Shown here in pieces: positions 49,001 to 57,200 of a stretch of 64,000 bases of DNA. Every line of letters begins with the position of its first letter. Within the stretch, counting starts at the first letter, position 1. This DNA comes from Saprospiraceae bacterium (lineage in GTDB: Bacteria > Bacteroidota > Bacteroidia > Chitinophagales > Saprospiraceae). The notes under the pieces are model-generated. The model was given only the letters and a program-made list of their open reading frames with translations, was not told where the DNA came from and did not search any database. Made by a program: the position numbers and the translations under genes. Location: NCBI GenBank assembly GCA_013214355.1, contig JABSSL010000008.1, forward strand, positions 73,898-137,897, in the 5' to 3' direction.

Positions 49001-51248
49001 TGTAAATAATCGTCTTACCACCCGTAAGCAAGGGGAGATAAATGGAAGTGATAGTTAGATCGAAGCTGATACTGGAATACAGCCCCATGTTGATGGGTTC
49101 ATTTCCCCCGTAGGTGTCCTTGGCCCAACTGAGATAATTATTTAAGTTGCGATGTTCAATGGCTACGCCTTTTGGCTGGCCAGTAGAACCTGAGGTGTAT
49201 AGGACATAGGCCAACTGAGCAGTGGACACTGGCTTTTCCAGTTCCGTGGTAGGGTAAGCTTCCAGCATCATTTGGGCGTGATCCAAGTCAATGACGGAAG
49301 TACCTGAATGGTCACTAAATAAGGTAATATGATCACCTGCGGAGATCACGTAGGCAGCCTGAGACTGTTCGATCATATATCGAATCCGCGGCTCCGGCAG
49401 ATCAGAATCGAGTGGCACAAACGCGCCTCCAGCCTTTTGAATACCCAAAATGGCTACTATCAAATCTATGGAACGATCTAGGCAAAGTCCTACCCTATCC
49501 TCCGTTTTCAAGCCCGCATCGAGCAAGAAACGAGCCATCTGATTTGAACGCTCTTCCAATTGGAAATAAGAGCACTCTTCCTCCTCGCTACGAATCGCAA
49601 TAGCTTCGGGTGTGGTTTCGACCTGAGCTTTGAATTGCTCCAGTACACTTGGATAAGGATAGACTATCTCAGACTCTCCATGACCTGGAATCGATGTTTT
49701 TTCATCAAGATTAATATCTCCTAGCGCCCCATCCACTTTATGGAGTATTTCTAACAGCGTTTCCTTGAACTGACGCTTGATCATTTCAATAAAGTCCGCA
49801 CCTAGCAATTCATCATTGTAGATAAAGTTGACTGTTAACTGCTCACGAAGCGCTACGACCAAGGTCAATAAGTAGTTCGTTCTTTCATCTACTTCTACCG
49901 CTGAAATCTCCAGGGGAATATCCTTTCCTAGTTCCTTACCAACCGGATAGTTTTGAAAAACCAGAATTGAGTCGAAAAGGGTACCGGTGATACTATTCCA
50001 ATCCTGAATAGCTCGAAGGCCACCATGTTGGTAAGCTCGCGCCTGGCTATGCTGGTCCTGGATATCTACCAACCAATCTGTTATTTGGATATCCTTTTGC
50101 AATTTGGTACAAAGCGGAATGGTGTTGATATATAGCCCAACTCTTTGCTCCGCATTTTCAAGTTCAACTGGGCGACCAGAAACAGTAACACCAAATATGG
50201 CCTCGGAGCGATTGGTATAATGAGCTAGCAAATAGGACCAAACGCCCTGTAATAATGTGTTGACCGTTATTTCATTTTCATTCGCACAGGCTTGAACGGC
50301 CTTTAGCGTGGCAGCATCCAATTCCAGTTGTGTTTTCTGTACGCTGGCGCCTCCGTAATTACGATGTTGACCGGAGGGCACAAAAGGGAGTAAACTACCT
50401 TGCTCAACCCCTTTCAAGTATTCCTGCCAGAACGACTTGGCCTTATCTCGGTCAATCTGATCAAGGTATTTGATGTAATCTTCATAAGCATCTATATCAG
50501 TAATGGCCACCTTAGGCATATTACCATCAATCAGTTGGCTATAGGTAGACAAGAGCTCATTAATCATGATGGGAATTGACCATCCATCGGTAAGAATATG
50601 ATGGTACAACCATACCATCTGGTATTTGTCTTCTTCTATTTTAAACAGGCTAACACGCAGCAATGGCGGTTGGCTCAGGTCAAACCCTTTCCCTCTATCC
50701 TCTTGCAGAAAAGCGGCTAATTTTGCATCCTGTTCTTCCTTGGTGAATCCAGTCAGGTCGTACTCCCGGACCGGAAGATCAGCCTCTTTAAAAACACCTT
50801 GTAGCAACAGGCTAAACTCTTCGTAGTAAAAAGCCGTTCGCAAGATAGTATGTCGATGGATCAGGTGCTGCCAAGCCATCTTGAAAGGTTCGAGCTCTAG
50901 GTGTTCTAGGGTACAAACAAAATGGTTAATGTAAGCACCTCCTTTTCCTTTATCTAAACTATGAAAAAGCATACCCTCCTGCAACACAGAGAGCGGGTAC
51001 AGCGAATCAATATTATCACTGCGTTTTCGATATACAGCTGCCTTAGACGTTTCGAGCAGGTGTTGGATCAGGGCGGCCTTATTCTCTCGAATAAAGTCGA
51101 TAATCTCCTTATTTTCTCTAATCAAACCAACCTCCTCTGCACTCAACTTATCCTTATTTCCCTTCAAAATGAGTTCTCCTCCTCTGACGATTAGGCTTAG
51201 ATTCAATTGAGCTAATCGCTCTAAAAAATTACGGATTTGCATTGTCAT
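37071..51248 (-). CDS. NRPS-C: four-module synthetase ending in an epimerase (dock-CAT-CAT-CAT-CATE)
   Basis: The 4725-residue protein starts 4 bp after the NRPS-D stop, so translation is probably coupled; the third codon, ATG at 51240-51242, aligns better with the other two docking-domain starts. Residues 1-65 are a TubC-like docking domain. Module 5: D-accepting C 83-515, A 533-1015, T Ser1075. Module 6: C from 1130, A 1583-2060, T Ser2113. Module 7: C from 2171, A 2623-3090, T Ser3150. Module 8: C from 3208, A 3662-4135, T Ser4194, E 4245-4670 with HHLAVDGVSW. The C-terminus after LEAFL is acidic and ends DDDFLFV, a docking tail for NRPS-B. The three internal C domains are of the PLSFxQERLWF L-accepting class. 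Modules 6 and 7 have very similar A domains, suggesting duplication within the cluster. Confidence 0.96.
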   Translation of the reverse strand: MTMQIRNFLERLAQLNLSLIVRGGELILKGNKDKLSAEEVGLIRENKEIIDFIRENKAALIQHLLETSKAAVYRKRSDNIDSLYPLSVLQEGMLFHSLDKGKGGAYINHFVCTLEHLELEPFKMAWQHLIHRHTILRTAFYYEEFSLLLQGVFKEADLPVREYDLTGFTKEEQDAKLAAFLQEDRGKGFDLSQPPLLRVSLFKIEEDKYQMVWLYHHILTDGWSIPIMINELLSTYSQLIDGNMPKVAITDIDAYEDYIKYLDQIDRDKAKSFWQEYLKGVEQGSLLPFVPSGQHRNYGGASVQKTQLELDAATLKAVQACANENEITVNTLLQGVWSYLLAHYTNRSEAIFGVTVSGRPVELENAEQRVGLYINTIPLCTKLQKDIQITDWLVDIQDQHSQARAYQHGGLRAIQDWNSITGTLFDSILVFQNYPVGKELGKDIPLEISAVEVDERTNYLLTLVVALREQLTVNFIYNDELLGADFIEMIKRQFKETLLEILHKVDGALGDINLDEKTSIPGHGESEIVYPYPSVLEQFKAQVETTPEAIAIRSEEEECSYFQLEERSNQMARFLLDAGLKTEDRVGLCLDRSIDLIVAILGIQKAGGAFVPLDSDLPEPRIRYMIEQSQAAYVISAGDHITLFSDHSGTSVIDLDHAQMMLEAYPTTELEKPVSTAQLAYVLYTSGSTGQPKGVAIEHRNLNNYLSWAKDTYGGNEPINMGLYSSISFDLTITSIYLPLLTGGKTIIYNKGAKEDRVSIVDVFENNEINVLKLTPSHLRLIESTATAGDALRCLIVGGEALPTSLAASLYERYSGKIRIINEYGPTETTVGSTYHEFNPALDQLDYVPIGQPIANTVVRVLDEEGRLVGAGGTGELFIGGAGVARAYLFKPELTADRFVTARSDSDNRLYRTGDLVRWLPNGALDFIGRMDNQVKVRSYRIELGEIEVALQGNELVSDCVVSTQKDTEGVLQLVAYVVADETLEPVALSQFLATKLPHYMIPSQWMQIEEIPLAKSGKVDRKSLPVIESTTLLRQKYNEPSTSTEIAVAKIWSKLLAIDRVGRYDSFFDLGGHSLLAIRVLAAIHKELDIEIGIDSIFSYPLLGDFAAFLDTQRKGASLPPITKQARENHIPLSFSQERLWFIDQLEGSTHYHMPSVLRLEGDLNPAVLQEAFAEIINRHEVLRTVYYQQKGIGYQQMLTADQWQMPLLSTADFMNGHSWEAALSNFVNQPFDLANDYMLRAILVQRTPDEHVLVMVLHHIASDGWSMAILVDELVELYRAKMAKRVPNLEALDIQYADYAIWQRKYLTDELMAEKLAWWEGQLKGVEPLDLPTDFPRPAIQSTRGARSRFQLDKDISEQVRNLSKETGTTLFMTLLSVFKVLMYRYSGQSDICVGTPVANRPQKEVEPLMGFFLNNLALRTDLDGNPAFDQLLAKIKEDTLEAYARQEVAFEQVVDKVYPERDQSRSPLFQVVLVLNNTPTAKEIDLDGLTLCPEQPGSVSSTLDLHVMVEDREEGLSYVMTYGPDLFLPETIERMGFHFEQLLRAIVRNPKEKIADLPMLSAAEKTQLLEEFNNTDAPVLNETVVDLIIDQANTQPDAIAIQFEDQVITYQQLDERSNQVAHLLQEQGVTKGTMVLLCLERSVELIVGMLGILKAGGVYVPVDPEAPAERIEYILADCLAPVALSQSDLVDKLPSNEALQVLLLDQVDIASLSTARPTQLPTPKDLCYVIYTSGSTGKPKGVLIEHAGLSNMIYYQVERFGLGTKDKVLQFASVSFDGAAYEIYIALVAGSTLVIPTKEAILSAEEMQTLLQEINFAALPTSYQQFVEAGLHHLDTLISAGEALDPTLTQQLINEGVKVVNGYGPTESTIGVAESEDPIDEFGKVSMGTPLPNTKVHILDEFGQLVPIGVKGEICIEGMQIARGYLNRPELSQQKFGTTENGQRLYHTGDLARRRLDGSIEFSGRADHQVKIRGNRIELGEIEKATTAIFGVTSCVVLAKQDDKGQKFLSGYIVLEDNKPLEEINKELRASLPDYMVPAVWMKLQTLPLLDNGKVDRKALEKLELAPTQSKKQTVPTSRYEKILAQIWADLLEIEEVGVQDNFFDLGGHSLLAVRVIVAIKEAANIDLDIQSVFKYPVLEDFAAYLGEQSVEEEISNIGQQLRPDLIPLSFSQERLWFIDQLEGSIHYHVPMVLRLLGDLDKPVFDYAFQEIIARHEILRTVYLQQEGRPYQQILAPQQWAINWRRQADFGSKQAWEHWLEEEIKRPFDLTKDFPIRVHMLERSEKEHVLVLILHHIASDGWSNAILIDELAELYRAKQVGRATILSPLPTQYADYAIWQRQEFRPEILEGMLDWWAGKLTDTEPLDMPTDFPRPAIQSTKGARYSRRYNLDLLNQLKALSQQSGTTLFMTLLAGFKVLLYRYTGQTDICIGTPVANRTQKDIEPLIGFFLNNLALRTDLSGNPSFADLLDAVKEDALEAFSRQEVPFEQVVERVDPVRDQSRSPLFQVVFMYNNTPAASKVELDGLEFRSEESDLIHSTVDLHINMEEYADGLGIKLTYCQDLFNSDTIQRLLQHFEQLLWAIVQHPTEKIGQLKMLSPAEEHQLIYAFNDTAKAFPERQTVLDLFQACVQETPQATAIKFQEQSLSYETLDALSNQLAHYLQQKGLVKGSLVAVCMDRSINMIVAILGIIKSGGVYVPIDPAYPEFRINYMMRDSGALLVLSDEANESLFKADPAVALVNLDALELIESAEQCSTNLQAADLAYVIYTSGSTGQPKGVLIEHGGLANLMFNQMETMPLGTNTQVLQFSSVSFDAAAYEIFVALCTGSTLVIPDKNTILSSEKMGVLLKEIDFATLPTSYQQFVEPYLTNLKTLVSVGEAMDSQLALRLQEAGVQVYNGYGPTENTVAASISLQPITADGKVSIGHPFRNVATYIFDENGNLAPIGVIGELYIGGAQVARGYLNQVEKTHEQFKQYDLGKLYRSGDLARRLSDGSLEFIGRRDDQVKLRGYRIELGEIEQAILQLDSVHSCTVLLTTDEQSNQQLTAYLVPESAMDLEEMVLKLKQQLPEYMIPTHWNLLESMPLLANGKVDKQELSKLANSKVEGKTYTEPESHTAKAIANIWKELLGIDTVGMEDSFFDLGGHSLLAVRVIVAIQEALQVELDIESIFSYPSLRELSGFVDTQHTGSGLPPITATPHADEDVPLSFAQERLWFVDQLEGSVQYHMPSVLRLKGQLDVSALASAFKELVERHEVLRTVFDQRQGEAFQRIRSAEDWSLSQYQQETFGDETAFSAWLEAEQLRPFDLTQDYMLRAHLIKVAEEDHILLMILHHIVADGWSMGILIKEVTELYQAQLSNQLPTLPILPIQYADYTIWQRQNLTDAVLAEKLNWWEEQLKGVTPLHLPLDFERPALHSTKGEVLEFEVDAALMHDLKQLAKDHGATLFMTMLAIFKVLLYRHSGQPDICVGTPIGNRQQKEIEPLIGFFLNNLALRSDLSANPSFEEFLSQVKKSTLDAYAHQEVPFEQVVDRVDPERDLSRSPLFQVVFGLNNVPPSAKVEMEDLILYSEKGGAISATVDLHLMVHESEEGLSIGMTYGKELFKPETMLRFRHHFEQLMRSVVANPRTSLLELPMLSEVEKSEILNQFSGETKTLSNYNTVLAMIEEQFAKQADTIALQYQDQQLTYRQLEEKSNKIAHYLMEQGARSNVLIGLCVDRSIDMIVGILGILKAGAAYVPIDPNYPQERKEFLLKDSASGLVLVDEANHTSIAETPDRKVVNLSNYETTFAHYPTDTPARKLTSEDLAYMIYTSGSTGRPKGVLIEHRGLLNLSLNQIKAFGLTEGTKMLQFASISFDASCSEIFTALASGSQLIIPESDTLLSAQRLGDLIATQKIEVATLPPSYQISMEEQLWGLRTLVSAGEPLNVAITQRLQEKGVRVINAYGPTENTVCVTLTDEPISNSRQASIGQPLTNVQAFVLNDANRLSPIGVEGELFVGGEQLARGYLNQVELTQERFTKDPFNPGKRLYQTGDQVSWMPDGNLAYLGRRDEQVKIRGYRIELGEIEHVLRAAPNVLDCAVIAQKENGVYRLYAFVVPLPTAQEVSWSDYLAERLPSYMLPAQWQELEVLPLTNSGKVDKKALLAAASGQDHATYVAPSTEVERKLAAIWMDLLGLEKVGIHDNFFELGGDSIISIQAVSRAHHEGLEFQVADMFENQTIAELVNVLKVGSANVKTEEGLLSGEVPLLPIQQWFFDTEHPVHNHYNQALLLQLDKSITVEQLDALVTAIVEQHDCLRMSYAMNEGHWIQSYNTSINEGLRVDDLKAVASDKLMASISACCDRYQRSLDIEAGQLYRFVLLKTPEAEQSNRLFMVIHHLAVDGVSWRILLDDLQRALEQLKQGQAIDLGPKGSSYRQWHQALYDFASSPWVSEQTEYWTNIVAGYRPLPVDKAPDAISAKKDLFVYKTSLPTDLTKHLVMNANRAYNTEINDLLLSALAKTIGQWAGVQQLVIGMEGHGRESISEEVDVSRTIGWFTNLYPTSLSCGQGMPEGQLIKTVKEQLRQIPDKGMGYSALKYLHPDPTIRQRLALKQPWDIVFNYLGQFDNAIKNDGLGGAAENPGEMVAEENRFGSRLEINASVNGGELALAFSYSGLQYQESTIATLAARYLDTLSDLIQHCVNKQSTEHTPSDFGLQDKVSNKQLEAFLEIEEEGAESDDDFLFV
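37220..41635 (-). other. NRPS module 8: C-A(Tyr)-T-E, giving D-Tyr
   Basis: Code read as DASTVAAVCK, identical to a published Tyr code. T serine codon at 38667-38669 (GGDSI). The following E domain predicts D-Tyr, and the D-accepting first C domain of NRPS-B agrees. Confidence 0.87.
41690..44745 (-). other. NRPS module 7: C-A(unassigned, possibly aromatic)-T
   Basis: Code read as DAYTVVGVAK, one conservative change from module 14. No exact known code comes to mind; Phe/Tyr-like is the best guess. T serine codon at 41799-41801. Confidence 0.77.
44800..47865 (-). other. NRPS module 6: C-A(unassigned)-T
   Basis: Code read as DGYAIAGIGK. The A domain is of the same subtype as modules 7 and 14 (LIEHxGLxN, SFDxAAYEI, LPTSYQQF), but pocket residues differ. 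No substrate call. T serine codon at 44910-44912. Confidence 0.77.
47920..51002 (-). other. NRPS module 5: D-accepting C-A(Asn)-T
   Basis: Code read as DLTKIGEVGK, the same as module 12, assigned to Asn. No E domain follows, so L-Asn. T serine codon at 48024-48026. Confidence 0.84.
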
Positions 51249-51252
51249 TAGA

Positions 51253-54200
51253 TTAGAATTTCAAAATATCAATTCCAGAAGCTGGTTCTTCCTCCTGAAA
51301 AAAGGCATCCAACTCTTCTAGGCTGACTTTGGACTGCAGGCTAAAATCGGAGGGTGTCTTTTCCATGTCTTCTTTCTGGATGCAATGATGTATAATGTCT
51401 GTTAAATATTCCTTGAATGAATTGGCTAGTGTGGTTATGGTATGCTCTTGATAAAGCGTACTTGCATAGCTCCAGGTCAATTGCAGCTTGCCGTCACTAA
51501 TGGAACCGTTGATGGCCATCTTAGCCCCCACCTTATTCCTGGCATTGACAGGGGTGCCCGCCGGTTCAGTGGCTGGACTCAAGGGGCCATCCTGCTGCAT
51601 AACATGGTCTAGTTGTCCGAGATAATTGAATAGGATGTCCCAAGGTTGATGAGCATTGTAGCGAGCTCGTGTTTGTTCGTCTGGATGTAGAAACCTTAGC
51701 AGTCCATAGGACAGTCCATTGTCAGGTATCTGCCTCAGTTGTTCTTTCGTTCCCTTAATCAACTCTCCGATCGGAAGGGTCCAATCTAGTTGAAGGGAAG
51801 CGGGAAACAAGCTGGTGAACCAGCCCATAGTTCTTGACACATCCAAGTCTGAAGATAGTGTTTCCCTACCATGACCTTCCAAACCTATCATTACCGTATT
51901 TTGCTTCGCCCAAGTCCCAATCGCTTTTCCTAAAGCACACAGCAACAGATCATTAATGATCGTATTATAGGCTTGATGAACAGTCCCAGTCAAGGCAGCA
52001 GTAAGCTTAGGATCTAAGGAAAGCTCTAGATGTGCAAGGTCTTGGTACCTAACTGCCTTGGTCGCCGTAAAATCCATAGGCAACCCCTGGAAATGATCCA
52101 GGCTTGCCGCCCAATAAGCCTTAGTTTGGCTGGTAATTTCCGTCGCAGCATACTTCTCCAAGGCCAACTGCCACTGTCGGTAGGAAGTAGCTTTGTCAAA
52201 GCTCACATCCTCCTGCGCCCTTGTTAGTAAATCATGAAGATCTTCTAATAGGATACGCCAAGAAACGCCATCCACCGCTAGGTGATGAATCACTATCAAC
52301 AATCGATCATGAACTTGTTCGGATGGTGTTTTAATCAAAACGAACTGCGCTAGCTGTCCTTCTGTCACCTTCAGTTGTTGCTGATAGTGGTTACACAGGG
52401 AAGCTAATTGCTCCGGGAAGCTTGCTTCAGAGAAATGGTCCAAGGATGCTTGTTTCAATTCGAAAGCTTGATCCGAATAGAATTGTTTCCATCCTCCCAT
52501 TTCCTTTTTATAAGACAAACGTAGGGCATCGTGTCTCTGGCTAAGCAAATTGATGGCTTGAGCTAACTTTGCTACATCCAGGCTTTTTTCGATCTGTAGT
52601 AGTAAAGCCTGATTATAGTGATCGAGCACCTCGTGTTGAGTCTCAAAAAAGTTGTATTGGATCGGTAACAATCCCAGTTCGCCAGTCAACAAACCTTGTT
52701 CTGCCTGGAGGTTTTGACTTTGTGCAGTCTCCAGGTAATGGGCTAATTCTGCAATGGTTTGATACTTGAAAATATCCTGAGGCTTCAGGTGATATTGCAA
52801 GCGCCGAGCCCGGCTCACTACCTGAATACTGACGATGGAATCTCCACCAGCTCGGAAGAAATTATCGTGGATACCTAGCTTTTCTAGCCCGAGTAAGTCT
52901 TGCCAGATAATGACCAAGTCTTTCTCCGTTTGGGTACTAGGCGGAACAAAGCTGTGGATGGCTCTACTTTCCCAGTCTGGTGCGGGGAGTGCCGTTCGAT
53001 CGATTTTACCATTTGCGTTTAAGGGTAGTTCCTCCATACTTACCCAAAGTGCAGGAACCATATACTCGGGGAGCTTCTCTTTGAGTTCTTGTTCAATCAG
53101 TTTTTCAGAAAACCCTTGCTGAGGAACTACATAGGCAATCAATCGCTGATGTTCTTCCTCAGTGGCTTTGGCAACAACTACGCAAGACCGGATCCATTCA
53201 CTATTTTCCAAAGCCCTTTCAATCTCACCCAATTCAATTCTAAATCCTCTGATCTTAACCTGATGGTCATTTCGTCCCAGATATAGGAGATTGCCATCCG
53301 GAAGCCATTTAGCGACATCACCCGTTTTGTACAAGACAGTATCCTTTTCAAAAGGATTGGTGATGAATTTTTCTGAGGTAAGTAAAGGTCGATTCAGATA
53401 TCCTTTAGCCACCTGAACCCCACCAATATGAAGTTCGCCTGGTACTCCGACTGGAACGGGTTGAAGGTATTTATCCAAAACATACATCTGCGTATTGGAC
53501 ACTGGGCTTCCTATTGGCACACTGTAAGGAAGTACTTCCTCCGCTGGAACAGCCCAGGCCGTAACGTCAATAGCGGCTTCAGTGGGCCCATACAGGTTAA
53601 AAAGAGGAGTATTTCCTAGCTGGGTCCGATATAGTTTAACCTGATTCCATCGAAGTGCTTCTCCACTACAGATCACACGCTGGAGGCTTTTGCAAGTACC
53701 AGGTTCGATGTCAGTTAGAAAGGCCTCTAACATGGAAGGCACGAAATGGATAGTCGTTACCTCATGTTTTTCTATCGTCTCCAGCAAGTATTGTGGATCT
53801 TTATGACCACCAGGTTCCGCTATAAGCAGTCGAGCACCTACCAGCGATGGCCAGAACAGTTCCCAAACGGAAACATCAAAACTATAAGTGGTCTTTTGTA
53901 GAATGGTATCTTGATCGCCAAGGTCAAAGTAATCTTGTGCCCAACAAAGTCTGTTGACTACTCCAGCATGCTCATTGACCACCCCTTTGGGTCGGCCAGT
54001 GGAACCAGACGTGTAAATCACGTAGGCTGCTGAGCTGCTATCGATAGAGACTTCAGGAAGGGCACAAGACTTTACATGACTATTAATGGCGTTAATGTTA
54101 ATTATGGTCCGTGATGGACTCGATATCTTCGAAATTTTGGGAATATTATATTCATCTGAAATAATCAGGCGGCATCGAGTATCTGCTAATATGTAAGAAA

Positions 54201-57200
54201 CCCGATCTTGTGGATATTCGGGATCAATTGGCACATATGCACCTCCCGCCTTTAAAATGCCCCAAAGTGCCACCATCATTTCCAAAGATCTATCCAGAAA
54301 TAAGGCAACTAGATCTCCCTTGCCTACTCCCCGTTCCATTAACTGCTGTGCAAAACAGTTGGAGCGCTGGTCTAATTCTTCATAGGTCATTGATTGTTCT
54401 CTAAAGATCGTGGCAATGGCCGTCGGGGCGCGTTTTACTTGCTGTACAAAAAGATCTACTAACGACTGATCTTTTGGATAAATCTTGCTAGTATGATTGA
54501 ACTGTTCAATGACTTGATCCTGTTCTTCCGCCGACATCAAGTCTAGTTGACTAAGCCTTTTTTGAGGATTCAAGAAAGCGTCAGTCAGTAGCTGCGTAAG
54601 ATGTTGACCCATTCTTAAGATGGTTTCCTCTGAGAATAGATCTTTGCAAAACTCCAAATCTATACGGATCGAATCTTGCGTCTCAGCGACGGTACAAGTC
54701 AAATCAAATTTGGTGTATCGCTGCGGAAGGTCAACGGTAGAAAGTTCCAGTTCAGGTAATTCTATTACCTCTTGAGGGGGTAAATTATCGTAGATAAACA
54801 TCACCTGGAAAAGTGGGGAGCGGCTCAAGTCCCTTTTCGGATCCAAGCGCTCCACTACCTTCTCAAATGGCACATCCTGATGGGAAAGTGCCGATATGGT
54901 TCCTGTTTTAATCTGTTCCAATAAGTCAATAAATCGAGGATTTCCATCCCACTGGGTTCGTAATACAATGGTATTCACAAAAAAGCCGATCAACCCCTCT
55001 AGGTCTTTATCATTTCGGTTGGCAACGGGTGTACCTATGACGATATCTTGCTGCCCCGTGTACCGATACAAGCAGGCTTTAAAAGCTGTTAGTAGGGTAA
55101 TAAAGGCCGTAGCACCAGTCTTGCGAGTTAGCTGTTCTAAAGCTTTTTTGATATCAGCTCCTACCTCAAAGGAACATTTGCCTCCCCTGGTGCTTTGAAT
55201 AGATGGCCTTGAAAAATCGGTGGGCAACTCTAGGGGCGATAAATCCTGAAGTCGTGACGCCCACCAATCTAATTTATCCGACATGACCTCTTCAGTCAGA
55301 TATTCCTTTTGCCATGCCGCATAGTCATGATATTGTAGGTTAAGTGTTGGCCATGTTGCTGTTCTATTCTCGAGCTGGGCGGAATAGCCCTCTACTAATT
55401 CTCGGATAAGGATGCCCATTGACCATCCATCCGCGGCAATGTGGTGAAGGTTAATAAGCAGCAAATATGTAAGAGAAGATTCTTGTATAAGTGAGACCCG
55501 TATCGGTAGTTCTGTTTCCAAATCAAAGGCGTGAGATAGTTCTTCTTGTATTACTTCCTCCAATGGTCTGTCCATTGGATCGATCTGAGAAATGGCCCAA
55601 TCCCGTGCTGACACTATTCGTTGAGAAGCCTTACCCTCCGCTTGTCGATATACTGTTTTGAGAATCTCATGCCGACCAATTAAACTAGAGAAAGCATATT
55701 CAAGGGCCGCTAAATCTAACTGTCCGCTTAGACGAAGTATGGTCGGAATGTGATAATGTTGAGTGCCCTCTAGTTGGTCTATAAACCACAGTCGTTCCTG
55801 TGCAAAAGAGAGTGGTAACGACCCAGTAGAAGGATCAACTTTAGCAATATTCGGTACAAGAGATTTTATTTCAAGGGTATCTAAATACTCAGCCAAAGTA
55901 GCAATGGTATTGTAGGCAAAAATATCCTTTACGGAAGGGTGTACACCTACTTCTTTCTTGATGAGGGAACAAAGGCGAACAGCCATGAGCGAGTGCCCAC
56001 CTAAACGGAAGAAGTCATCTTCTATACTCAAAGTATCGACCTGCAACAGGGATTTCCAGATGGACATCAAGGTCTCTTCTGTCTCCGTTTGAGGCGCTTT
56101 TGAAGCTTTATTACCTTCACCAAATGTCTCGAAACGAGGAAGCGACTGCCGATCAATCTTGCCGTTGAGCTTTAAAGGCATACGTTCCAACTGCATCCAA
56201 AGCCGTGGTATCATATAAGTAGGCAGTTGAGCGAGCAAGAAGGTCTCTAATTCTTTTGATGAAACTTCCGCAACAGCGGTATAATAGGCTAGTAAATGTG
56301 GTTCTCCTCGGTCATCTACCTCGACCAACACCGCAGCCTCTTGCAAGGCTTCGGAAGTCTGCAAGAGCTGCTCTATCTCACCCAACTCAATCCGTAGACC
56401 TCTAATTTTAACTTGGTCATCCATGCGTCCGAGATAGATCAAGTCGCCATTCTCGGACCATTTAGCCAAATCACCTGTCTTGTAACACATCTGTCCCTCG
56501 TAGAATGGATCATCCACAAAGCGCTCAGCGCTTAGGTCAGGCTGGTTAAGATAACCTTTGCCCACGGGTACCCCAGCTACATATAGCTCACCAGGAATAC
56601 CGCAAGCTTGCAGCTGCAGATTTTGATCTAGTACATAAAGTCGACAATTGGCGATAGGTTTCCCAATGGGAATCGTAGCTTGCTCAACCAAGTCTGTTGT
56701 CACTGCCTTATAACAAACGTCAATCGTCGCCTCTGATGGACCATATAGGTTGAATAATTTGCTATCCAAATGCTTATGGAAACGCTTTACTAAGGAGGTA
56801 GACAAGGCAGCCCCACCACAGAAAACGCGCTTTAGGGATGGAAGCTGTAGACTATCATTTACCTCCAGGTGATTCACCAAGGTTTCCAGGATACTGGGAA
56901 CAAACTGTATGCTTGATATCTTATGTTCCTTAATTAATGAGGCTATAGCTTCGGCATCATAAGCCTCCTCTCGGGTACATAGCTGGAGGCAAGCGCCGTA
57001 ACAAAGTGGCATACTCAACTCCCATACTGAGGCATCAAAAATATAAGTGGTTCTCTGTAAAATTCTTTCTCCTGCGGCAAACCCAAACTCCTGCCACATC
57101 CAGTGGTTATGGTTGACCAAATTCCTATGGCTTACCGTACAGGCTTTCGGTTTACCCGTTGATCCTGAGGTATATAAAACATAGGCAAGTTGTTTTGGAT

